A stretch of DNA of 64,000 nucleotides from Trifolium pratense. Taxonomy: Eukaryota > Streptophyta > Magnoliopsida > Fabales > Fabaceae. The DNA lies in assembly GCF_020283565.1 (NCBI RefSeq), contig NC_060063.1:43050856-43114855 (forward strand), in the 5' to 3' direction. Within the stretch, counting starts at the first letter, position 1, and each line of letters begins with the position of its first letter. Positions 11,201 through 21,549 of the stretch are shown piece after piece. The translations under genes were made by a program, and so were the position numbers. The notes under the pieces are model-generated. The model did not search any database and was not told where the DNA came from. It saw only the letters and a list, made by a program, of their open reading frames with translations.

Positions 11201-14200
11201 CCATCAAATTAAGAATGGTCATTGCACCATTATCCATTTGATTTAAGAATGGTCTTAGTACCATATTGGAATGACCTCAGTGTCATTATATTGATAGATG
11301 TTGTAGTATCATCAATACATGTGGTATTGTAGTACCACATGTGGTATCGTAGTTCCGTTGATTCATAGATTGAGGTTGTAGCATCAATCTGAGTGGTATT
11401 GTAGTACCACTGAATCACCGATGATTAATAGATTGATGTCGTAGCATCAATTCGAGTGGTATTGTAGTACCATTCAAGAAGGTGTATTCTTTGACCGATT
11501 TCTACCGTGCAGTAGCATATCGGTATACAGTTGAAACTGGGCTGTTTTATCCTGGGGACGGCGTGGTTGATAGTCTGCTTGCACAATTTTGGGCAGTGCC
11601 ACGAAACGTCTTAAAGAGAGCGACCTAGTCCGCGACTCAACCCAGTAATCTCTTCGGTGGCTGAAAAAATTATTTTTAACTGTTTTTAAATCCCGAAAAC
11701 AACAATTTTAAGACGTTTCTTTCTGCCATGACTACCGAAGAAATTACTGGTTCATATTATTATGTCGCTGACTATGGCAAACCATTTTGGTTTAAAGGGA
11801 ATCACTTCGAACATTAGCAACAAAATAAATCATATTTTTAGAACAATAAAAGAGTTGCTAACGTGTTGAAGGATTATATTTCAATTGTATTTGAAATAAT
11901 TGAGCAAGTTTAAAAATGATAAAAAGTCTAAAAAAGATGCACTTGAAAGTCTGATAACTTGTCTTCTTTTGAAAAAAAAAGTTGTAAAGCAAGATCAGAA
12001 AAATAACGAAGTGCTTGTTGTCTTGAACAACAACACTAGAAACAGAAAAAGATACTCATCACTTTTGTTGATGAATGTTGAGATTATTTTTCATAAATCT
12101 TATGGAAAATAAAAGTGATAAATGATGTTCTTGACATGTTTCAATTCTTTGGAATTGAAATGGAAAATTAGTTCAATAAGAAAGTCAAGTAACTTCATTT
12201 TGTTAAGGCACAAAATATGATTCCCACATTTTTTAATGAGAATGAAATTATACATGAAACAACTACAACTTACTCTTTTGAGTTGAACGGTAAAGAAAAA
12301 TAAAATAAAAATAAAGAACCTTTTACCGAGCTAGTTGTTACAGTCATGTTTAATTTCGGCATTGCATCTCATTAGTGGGGGAATTCAATTAACTGATTGT
12401 TTTGTGCTAAATAGAGTGCCTAAGTGCAAGAACAAAATTCACTTGTGAAATTTTGTAGAAAAAACAATTTAACTTGTCTTATTTTTTGAACTTGGAGTAA
12501 TTTGACGTAGGTTCAAATTCTCAACTTCAAGAGAGTTTAACTCACTAGTAGAGCTTATGAATGTGTATTTGTTGATACACAATTAACATCAAAGCTTATA
12601 GGTTGTTGCCTAAATGCTAAAATGGTCATAGAATCAAAAAAATGATTTCTATGAAAATGAATTTCTCTTTAAAATTGAGAAATAGTGGGGGCTCTGGTGG
12701 GGGCATTGTACCTGGTCACATTCCAGTGATCAGAAGTTGTAATGAGAACATCGAACAAGATGTAATAGAACCTCGAAGAGGTAAGATAGCAAAAGTTGCT
12801 AAAAAGTATGAACCTGATTACATGGTTTATAGATTAGAAAAGGATCCAACGAACCTCCAAGAAACTGTCTTTCTTGGATGCTGATTTATGGTTGTAGCCG
12901 TAAATGATGAGATAGATTCTCTATGTTGATTTATGGTGGTAGCCGTAAAAAATGAGATGAATTATCTATTGTCTAATAAGACTTGACATTTAGTAGACTT
13001 GCCTCATGAGTACAAATTGAATGATTATAAATAAATTTTAGAAATGAAAACAAATATATATCTTTTCAACATGTTTTCTCCAATTACAAGAATAATATCC
13101 ATAAGGCCAAATGGATGTTATAATTACTTTTTTAAATAGTGAATTGGAAGAAGAATTTTTTATGGAACAACCTAAATATTTTTTTTTTCAACTCATGGGC
13201 ATGAAAACTAAAGTCGATAAGTTGGATAAGACTTTGTAGAGTCTTAAACAAGCCATATGAAATGACATGAAAAGTTTGACAATTTGATGATTGTCAAATG
13301 ATTTTCGAAGTAAATGTAATCTTGGATATTGAGATTACTGATTCATGAATGCGAATTTCCTTAAATCAATCTCACTATGATGAGAAAGTTTTAAAGAAAT
13401 ATATTTACGGAAGCAAACTTGTTTGCATACTATATGATCCTAGTTTAAAAACTATGGAGGAGCACTGTTGAAAGTGTAATACAATCAGAATATGAAAGCA
13501 TTATTGACATTCAATATGTCACTAATTGTACTTGACCCGGCATTATATGTCGTAGCATTGCATATGTCGTGGTACTGTTGTGCCGGTTTGTTAGTAAACC
13601 GAAGAACTAGCATTGGTATGCTATTGAGATATTCATGAGATAAAAATGACTATGAATCTCATATTACATTATTATAGATTTTCTGATGTTCTTGAAAGAT
13701 TCAGTGATGTAGATTGGAATACATTATTATATGATTCCAAAACAATTAGTGACTATATATTTGAAATATATAGTAGAGAAACTGTATCTTGGAAATCAGA
13801 GAAACAAACTATATATATTGGCTTAATCCAATATGGAGTCTGAAATGATACCATTAGCCACAACTAGTGAAGAAGCAATTGGTTGCTTGCTATTTGAGAT
13901 TCCTTTATGGAATAACCTATGCCAGATGTGTTGATCCATTGCGATAGTACCGCGGCTATTGCATAAATTGAGAACCGTTATTATAACGGTATAAGACGTC
14001 GAATAAAAAGAAAGCACAACACAGTGAGATAGCTAGTCTCTAAAGGTGTTGTAAGAATGGAACATGAACACACTGATGAAATTTTTAGCAGATCCTTTGA
14101 CGAAAGGAATAGCTAAAGTGGAAGTCCATAATATACCTGTAAAGATGGGACTAATGCCTAAATGAATTTCTCATGATGGAAACCCAACCTAAATGACTGG

Positions 14201-16936
14201 AGATCCCAAGAAATAGGTTCAATGGGTAATAACAAGTTGTGAGGAGTTAAAGATGATCATGCAAGAAAAAATAAGAAAAGCATGATTCCTGAAAGCGAAA
14301 GGATGAGATAATAAAACTCTTAATGAGATCTATACTCTGTATGAGTGGAGTACCGAGCTTCAGGAGTACTCTTGATAGACTCACCTATATGAATGTGGAA
14401 CTGAGGCCGGTTCCTATGGAATTTAGAGGCGAATTCCTAGAGCGTTCATGAAACTGGGATACACGTGCAGGGCCATTAAAGCACGGGCTATAAAGATACA
14501 CCTTAAGAAAAGGTTGTGTGCGGGTTTGAGAAAAATCCGAGATAGAGTTCAAGACAAGTGTCACTCTTACTAAATCGGGCTCTTACTTGCTATGTAAAGG
14601 TTCAAGTCATAGACACCTTTGCTTATGCACAATCTTTTAGAAGCGTCCTACGATTTTTTGGAATTTTCTTTTAAATTCAAGTGGGGGATTGTTGGAACAA
14701 AGTTCACATTGATGTGTGAATTGAAAATAAAATTGAGTCCCATATCGGGTACTAGAACATACTAGTATGTTGTAGCATACTAATATGTAATTTGAGGAAA
14801 TAAATATATTAAGTCTCACAATTATTTATTTGATTTATGGTGATTTTATTTTCCATCAATTTGTAACCGTTAATTTATGGGAGAATAACTATATTTTATG
14901 GCTACACTAAGACTTCCTAAGGGAGTTTTTTCTATGTTCTTTTTGAGCTGATATCCATATATCATAGAACAAGGAGTCCTTTTTACAAAAAAAATATAGA
15001 TGAAGTGAGAAGGATAACAAGTAAAAGTGGCTAGAAGAAAATACTAGGTTTTTATCCTTAAAAACATAGACGAACGATAATTGATGGCTGAGTCTCCATC
15101 ACCTTGCATTTAGATACTATGGCAGTAAGGCTCATACAAAGTTGTTGCTACAATTTTCCTCTGAAGGTAATTAATCTCCCACTTTGTTTTGTTTGATTGT
15201 TTCCATTGAAAGGTTATTTAAATGCTTTCTTATAGTTATAGTTCCATATATTGGACAATAAGTTAAAATCAAACAATTTGTTTTTCTTTATGAAAATATA
15301 TATATGTTTTCCAATTCCTATAATGATTTTAATATGTTGAAGCATTTTGAGTGTAAGCTCCCGAGTGGTTAATTGAGTTAATCCAATTCTAATAATAACA
15401 ATGATAATAAAGGGGGTGTTATATATATTGTATGAAAGTTTTAAGCTTCTGATTGAACCATTGCTATCTAAGGTTTTATTGGTCATGTTACGGTGTTTTT
15501 TTTATAAAGGTTCATAATTAAAGATGATTTAGAAAGAAATTTGATTCTAAATTATGTTTTGAATATAATGGATTTTCTTTGTAGATTTTAAGTTTGATAT
15601 GTCTATATTGAACTTGTTCCATTGTCTTGGTAGACTTTTAATTCTAACGAAATTATTTGTGTATATTAGAATATTTCATAAGTTGAAGTTTTGAATAAAA
15701 GAGAAACCTTATTACTTTTAATTTGGTTTATGAGTGATAAAATTATCACTAGTTCCATCAAATTAAGAATGGTCATTGCACCATTATCCATTTGATTTAA
15801 GAATGGTCTTAGTACCATATTGGAATGACCTCAGTGTCATTATATTGATAGATATTGTAGTATCATCAATACATGTGGTATTGTAGTACCACATGTGGTA
15901 TCGTAGTTCCGTTGATTCATAGATTGAGGTTGTAGCATCAATCTGAGTGGTATTGTAGTACCACTGAATCACCGATGATTAATAGATTGATGTCGTAGCA
16001 TCAATTCGAGTGGTATTGTAGTACCATTCAAGAAGGTGTATTCTTTGACCGATTTCTACCGTGCAGTAGCATATCGGTATACAGTTGAAACTGGGCTGTT
16101 TTATCCTGGGGACGGCGTGGTTGATAGTCTGCTTGCACAATTTTGGGCAGTGCCACGAAACGTCTTAAAGAGAGCGACCTAGTCCGCGACTCAACCCAGT
16201 AATCTCTTCGGTGGCTGAAAAAATTATTTTTAACTGTTTTTAAATCCCGAAAACAACACAAATGAATCATGGCAGCATAAGGAGTACTCGAACCCTTGAT
16301 AAAAGACAAGTTTTTGCTCTCGACGCACATTATTAGAGGGTTACATTGCCAACTTGAGTATAAATAGTATTTTAGACCTTTGCATTGCCATTCCTTTTAC
16401 GGCTAAACCGCTCCCAAGACACAAGTTTTACTTTGAATTCTAAATATATATGGCTCGTATGATATTACTAGTATTAATTAAAGTGACATTAATTATAATT
16501 GTACAACTGTCCCGAGATTGAGATGATTCGAACTTCATTCCATGAGGATATAAAGGTCAAACTCTTACTACTAAGTTGATACATCGTGAACAAATGACTC
16601 TCGAGAAATATCATTGTCGTCCAATTTATGGGATCTCGTCAAATTTTTACCTACATTAATTATTTCTCTAACATAATACTCCTTATTACTTTAAATCTTT
16701 TTAAATTTGTTACTCATAAGCAATAGTATAAATGTTACGAATATCATCAAATTTCCTAACTTTCTGAATTTTTCTTTGTTATCAGTCTTCCATGGATATG
16801 TTGCTCCTGCAGTTGCCTTCTTCATAAGAAAATTGCAAAATGTTGTTGTTCATGTTGTTCATCATCAAACTCCAAATGTTTTGGTAGCAGCTGCTTGAAG
16901 ACTAAATCCATCTACACTTTCAAAAATTGTTGCTAA
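8290..16936 (+). CDS. Type-C heterotrimeric G-protein gamma subunit (GS3/AGG3-like)
   Basis: Exons 8290-8454, 9363-9415, 9662-9706, 9806-9853 and 16786-16936 join in phase to 153 codons plus stop; every junction is GT-AG. Residues about 25-90 are the gamma domain: MSPKSPLPGFVDFHGKRK, a coiled helix with LEREIGLLQEEL, then HPASRCCKELDSFVG and the DPF motif, all diagnostic of plant type-C gamma subunits (rice GS3, DEP1, Arabidopsis AGG3). The last exon encodes a 49-residue tail starting LPWICCSCSC with 13 cysteines, short for the class. These proteins pair with G-beta at the plasma membrane and control organ and seed size. Intron 4 is 6932 bp because a copia-type element sits in it, in the same orientation. 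An open frame at 16707-16898 reads exon 5 in the wrong frame. AATAAA at 17059 may be the poly(A) signal. Splicing across intron 4 is inferred. Confidence 0.87.
9454..9607. mobile_element. Stowaway-like MITE in G-gamma intron 2
   Basis: Ends TACTCTTCTGGTC and the complement of GACCAGAGATAGTA, with AT-rich subterminal repeats (TTTTTATAAGAAA and TTTTTTATAAAAA). It shares its interior words with the MITE at 2295-2450. It sits between exon 2 (ends 9415) and exon 3 (starts 9662). Confidence 0.65.
10045..11704 (+). repeat. 5' LTR-like repeat plus 77 bp of PPT-side sequence
   Basis: The probable LTR is 10122-11704 (1583 bp). The repeat shared with the 3' copy extends 77 bp further left, to 10045, and includes the polypurine tract AAGTGGGGGAT that normally lies only before a 3' LTR. 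Confidence 0.7.
11728..14165 (+). pseudogene. Broken copia gag-pol remnants
   Basis: Gag start at 11728 (MTTEEITGSYYY...), then degraded gag to about 12300. A pol linker at about 12760-12885 reads EPRRGKIAKVAKKYEPDY and KDPTNLQE. Reverse transcriptase remnants at about 13330-13440 include SLNQSHY. RNase H runs at about 13650-14165, with EIYSRETVSWKSEKQT, ESEMIPLATTSEEA and a C-terminal DPLTKGIAKVEVHN. Multiple stops and frame changes occur, and the integrase core is absent. Family assignment rests on these copia landmarks. Confidence 0.7.
14613..16258 (+). repeat. 3' LTR-like repeat
   Basis: Probable LTR 14690-16258 (1569 bp), preceded by PPT AAGTGGGGGAT. It lacks 14 bp present in the 5' copy near 10730 and is otherwise almost identical. 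Confidence 0.75.
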
Positions 16937-18183
16937 GTTCTGAAGTTGTTGCACACATATCATGTGTTTGATGCTGTTTGTGCTGTTCTTTGTAAAGTTG
17001 ATGTGGATCTATGTTTTAATTATTTGAATTATTAAGTATTGTTATACATTTTATCAATAATAAAGTTGATATGAATCTAAAGTAAATATCATCAAGCCTA
17101 ATTAATTACAAATTGGTAGACAACTAGCTTGGTGGTGGTGGAAATGGTGACGTAGCCAAATGCAGCTCTCTTCTCTGTCCTCCTTCCATTGTACATTGAA
17201 ATTAGGGTTTAGAGGCTCTTTAAATAGGCAAAGTCTTGGATCATGGGCCAACCTTCATTTGGATAAGGACAGCCCAAAAAATAAAGCATATTCCCCATTT
17301 TTGGATAGTATTATTAGGATAGTAGAATTCTGCATATAGGAGACATCATCTAGCATATCATTCTAGAACATCATATTTCTTTTGCGCTCGCCAACATGGT
17401 GCTTTGATCAATGTTCTAACTAACCGCAACTCTTGATTGTGCGGAATCAAGTGTCGTGACTCTAGTTATCATCCAAGCTCAGGGACTATTTCACTTTTTG
17501 CTCTTTTGGTCTGTCTTGACACTAGATATCACTTAAGCTAACTCTTTACATCAAATTTACATGAATTCCAAATTACAACCCTAGACTCAAAAATACATCA
17601 AAATGACTCAAAACATATATAATGATCACCATTTTGGCATATAATACTCAAATATCAAAAGTCTAAAAACGTTACATAAATTGAGTTATCAAGTGCTCAC
17701 CCTTAACAAGTTTTAATTCATGAAACTTAGGTATGCTTAAACGAGATTGGGTTTTGTAGATTAACACGTTATTAAGTGGTTAATGAGCTCTCCCTAGAAC
17801 GAATCGTTTGGGAGAACTCAAGTTCAATTCTTGCTCAGACTTTCCTAACCTCGCGACCTAACTTTAAATTATCAGGACCCCTTCCCCTGAGAACTAGAGG
17901 AATAATTCAATATATATATATATATATAGAAACGACAAACTTATCCGAAATTAGAAAGAAAAAAAAACCTTTGTTCAACTTCAATAAAAAATTTTCCCGA
18001 TTTTCTTATGATAAAACCTTTGTTTTTTTAAGGGAAAAGTTGAAGATAAAACTTTAGAAAAGGTTGAAGATGAATTTGGATTGAAGTGAGAGACGTGTTT
18101 GAAACATTTCTTTTGTACCACAAAAAAAAAAAAACATAATATTTATTTGGTTTTTCCAATAAATTAACCTTATCCTTATTTAT
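16937..18183. other. Intergenic after G-gamma gene
   Basis: Contains the 3'UTR of the G-gamma gene, an (AT)n run near 17912-17928 and no supported gene. The open frame at 17776-18057 crosses the simple repeat and has no domain. Confidence 0.5.
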
Positions 18184-18482
18184 TACTCCCTCCGGTCCTT
18201 TTTGTAAGGAACACTTTGAAAAAATCACACAGATCAAGGAAACACATTTAACATAGTTATTTTCATTTAATACTCTTATAAATTTTAATTTATTCCATGT
18301 ATACCCTTATTTAATTACTCTTTAGTCAACTAACTTACTTATTTTTAAATTCTCTCTCATAATAAATAAGGGCATAAGTGAAATTGAACATTTAAAATAT
18401 TTGAAAATTGGTCAAAGTTTCTTATAAAAAAGACTAATTTTTTTGCCCTAAGTGTTCCTTATAAAAAGGACCGGAGGGAGTA
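18184..18482. mobile_element. Stowaway-like MITE, CTCCCTCCGGTCC ends
   Basis: About 295 bp between TA dinucleotides (18184-18185 and 18481-18482). Terminal inverted repeats read CTCCCTCCGGTCC and GGACCGGAGGGAG, followed by TTTTTGTAAGGAACACTT and its near complement. This is the classic Stowaway end motif. Confidence 0.85.
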
Positions 18483-18556
18483 TATTTCAATTCAACAAAT
18501 TACTCCATTACCCACAATTAATGATGACATTTTAGTAACAAACTTTTGTAAGAGTA

Positions 18557-18630
18557 AACAAATCCATTTAATTATTGTAACAAAAAAAAACCATTTAATT
18601 ATTGTAACAAAAAAAAACCATTTAATTATT
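18557..18630. repeat. 27-bp tandem repeat, three copies
   Basis: The unit CCATTTAATTATTGTAAC followed by A9 is present about 2.7 times in a row. Likely replication slippage. Confidence 0.75.
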
Positions 18631-18722
18631 GAAATCAACACAATTAAATATTTCTTTAAAAAGTGTGAAAAAAAATTTGAAAAAAAAAAACTATGAGAAG
18701 GATGTGGTACTATTAATTTTTT

Positions 18723-19245
18723 TTTTACCAAAATTAAATATTCATTCATTCAAATTGAAACATACATAAATCATTACAAATTCGATTGCTAAAAACTGAA
18801 AAAGGTGAATCTACAAACAATCTTGCAACACCTAGGTTAATAGCATACAACGACATCATGAAAGTGCCTACAAATATGACTAAATAAATGTAACCGGAAT
18901 CTTCATACTCCCGAATCTGCAACGTTGATGTCAAAGTCTCATTAGATTTGTAATGAGTTGAGGAGGATATGTCAATTTGAATCAACGAAACACGATACCA
19001 AAATGAAAAACCAACAAACGGCGCACAAGACGACGATAAACCCAACGCCGCACAAGACGATTACAAACACAAAGCCGTACAAGACGACCACAAACAGAAA
19101 ATCACGAAAAAAATTAAATAGATGTGAAAATCACTTATTTGAATAACAAAGAAATGAAGAAAAAAACAATTTAGAGGGGTGATTTTGGATCAAATTGACC
19201 CTAAAACCACCCCTCTTTTGGTGGATGAAGAAGAAGAGAAACTAG
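18723..19245 (-). repeat. Dispersed repeat, copy 1 (poly(A)-ended on minus strand)
   Basis: The same sequence recurs at 27945-28455 and in diverged form in each SWEET unit (for example 31660-31905), with an inverted partial copy at 19595-19800. Read on the minus strand it ends in CAAATTGAATGAATGAATA and an A-rich tail, which suggests a retroposon 3' end. An open frame contains a hydrophobic stretch (YLVIFVGTFMMSLYAINLG) partly kept between copies, but I do not recognise a protein family. Confidence 0.6.
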
Positions 19246-19594
19246 GTTTTTTTGAGAAATACTATTAATCTGTTCATCATTATTATTACTCATATATGTA
19301 CCCAAACCAAACCCAATCATCGGGTTAAAAAAACATTTATTTCATCTAATCGTTAGTTGGTTCAGTGATGATTCGATTCCCCGCAATTACGATCAGAAAT
19401 GGACTGAAACCACTTGATGTCACAACTAACCTCCGAACCAGACAAACCGGTGATGAAGGGGAAAAAAAAATTCCTCCTCTTATATACCTAATCATTTGAT
19501 CTCAGCTCTTTATTATTATGACAATATATGACTAAAGTTAACTGAAGAAATTTTGAATGGTTTGGATATGCACCGAATTTCCTTTGGTTAAAAC

Positions 19595-19800
19595 TTCACG
19601 GGAGAGTATGAAGATTCTGGTTACTTTTATTTTGTAATATTTGTAGACACTTTTATTACATCGTTGTATGCTATTAACTTAGGTGTTGCAAGATTGTTTC
19701 TATATTCACCTTTTTTCAGTTTTTAGCAATCTTAAATTTATAATGATCGATGTACTTTCAATTTGAATGAATAAATCGATAATTTTTAGTAAAACAAAAA
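19595..19800 (+). repeat. Inverted partial copy of the dispersed repeat
   Basis: Reverse complement of about 18723-18925 with scattered mismatches. Together the two form an inverted repeat of about 200-bp arms around a 670-bp spacer. Confidence 0.65.
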
Positions 19801-20688
19801 AACTCCACGGGAGAGGATCTCCTCTCCATGCTAACCCCTTTGGCTAGTACTGGTATTACTCTAATCACAGAAGATAAAAGTAATTAAAATAATTTATCAT
19901 GATGTCAAGTTGTCAACATCAATTCATAAACAAACAAATATCAATATTTTTAATTGTTTTCATGTCAAAAACGTGGGTAGGCTGAGACCTCATCTTCTTC
20001 CTAACTTTTGAAAATAATAAATAAAATCCAATAGAAATGCAGAGAAAGGCCACATAGGTATGTATGTACATACTACACAGTATCGTGTGGTATTTGGCTT
20101 ATTGCTGAGATTACGAATCTACAACACCCATACGTCCTTCAATTATTGGATATCTACTTTTCCTGGGGTCCACCTAATTTATCACCCAATACCAACTCTA
20201 CTAATGAGCTCTTCAGTTCACTAGGTCCTAATAATAAATATAAAATGGTGAATTATTTGTACCCAATTTACATCGTTGAGAGTTGAGTCCTCATATATTT
20301 AAGTAAAATTTATTTAACGTATAATTTTGTTTAAATATAAATTAATATGAAAATATGATATAATATTCAATTTTATTTAAAATATATTGGAACTCAATAA
20401 TATAAGTTATATATTAAAGTGTTCATCATAAAAATATCTATTTACTTATATAAAAAAAATATATATATTCTTGACCAAAAAAATAAAATAAAAGAGACAC
20501 TCATTCATATGATAATATTAGTTTAATATCATTTCGAAGTTATTTTAAATATGTGTAACACTTTTTTTTTAGTTCAACACCAAATTTTAAAATAAGTTTC
20601 TTTTTATAGTTTATTGATTATAATTTCATTTTTAAAAGGAATAGTTGGATTAGAGTATCCAAGTTTGAACTTTGATCTCTACGTATAG

Positions 20689-20816
20689 TACTTTCTCCGT
20701 CTCAAAATATAAGTAAAAGTGAGTCAACAAAAGTTAATATATCTGGACTAAAATTTAAACCAAACACATTAACTTTTGACTAATTTTTACTTATATTTTT
20801 AGACGAAAAGAGCATA
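20689..20816. mobile_element. Stowaway-like MITE
   Basis: Imperfect inverted ends CTTTCTCCGTCTCAAAATA and the complement of TATTTTTAGACGAAAAGAG, with ATAAGTAAAA in both arms and TA at both edges. About 125 bp. Confidence 0.6.
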
Positions 20817-21176
20817 TTCCTACTAAATAAGCTAACTCAAATAAACAATTTAAAAATAAGTTTTATCAAAAGACAAACAACCAATTATTGTTGCTCATTT
20901 GTTTGCAATGACATCATTATTATATGTCAAATTTTATTTATTTATTTATTTTAAAGAGTGTTATATGTCAACTTTTAAGTTCATAATTATATTTCATCTT
21001 CCATCAAAAAATTATATTTCATCTTGTATTATTACTATAGTTATAAATAAAATAAAAAATTTAATATACATGAGTGAAACAAATTTTTTTAACATTTTTT
21101 TCAAATGAGTATCGATTATTTATTAATTGTTGGATAAATATCTTCAAATTAATAAAAAAATTAATAATATCTTTAA

Positions 21177-21363
21177 GAACAAAACTTACATGCATTTCTA
21201 TACATGCATTTCTTACTTTTCCACTCACAAAGAGGTGGTTATTTGTGTTTTTTCATTTTGAAAAAATAAAAGAAAATTATTTTTTAATAAAAAAAACTAC
21301 CTCTTTATGAGAGGAAAAATAAGAAATGCATGTATGAAATGGAAATGCATATAAGTTTTGTCC
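21177..21363. mobile_element. Mutator-like MITE in the subtilase promoter
   Basis: 187 bp with long inverted repeats (GAACAAAACTTACATGCATT and the complement of AATGCATATAAGTTTTGTCC). It is flanked by a perfect 9-bp TSD, TATCTTTAA, at 21168-21176 and 21364-21372. Its right end lies about 185 bp upstream of the SBT1.4-type start codon. Confidence 0.82.
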
Positions 21364-21549
21364 TATCTTTAATCTAACCCCTTTCCCTGATTATCGGTCA
21401 AATTCAGTTCCCTTCCCTCTTTCCATCTTCATCATCCATTCATCACAATTTCTACTACTGTCACAATTCTGATAATAATTCAAACTCAATCCAATAAAAA
21501 CCATTCATTCCCTTATTCCTCAATTCCAATTCACACAACACAAATCAAC

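Larger units (their letters stand above)
10045..16258 (+). mobile_element. Degenerate copia-type LTR element inside G-gamma intron 4
   Basis: Two direct repeats of about 1.65 kb flank a 2.9-kb interior holding broken Ty1-copia gag, pol linker, reverse transcriptase and RNase H remnants on the plus strand. LTR-like repeats begin TGTTGGAAC and end CAACA. By eye they differ at two substitutions and one 14-bp indel, so the pair is young. Integrase and most of reverse transcriptase are missing and the rest is full of stops, so the element is non-autonomous. I found no tRNA-iMet primer-binding site after the 5' repeat and no clean TSD. See the finding on its structure. Confidence 0.75.

Noticed and set aside
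16707..16898. Plus-strand frame over the G-gamma last exon
   Set aside because: It reads exon 5 in a shifted frame. The correct frame gives the Cys-rich tail and stops at 16934-16936.
18028..18237. Minus-strand frames near 18.0-19.0 kb
   Set aside because: They run through homopolymers, a tandem repeat and the dispersed repeat.
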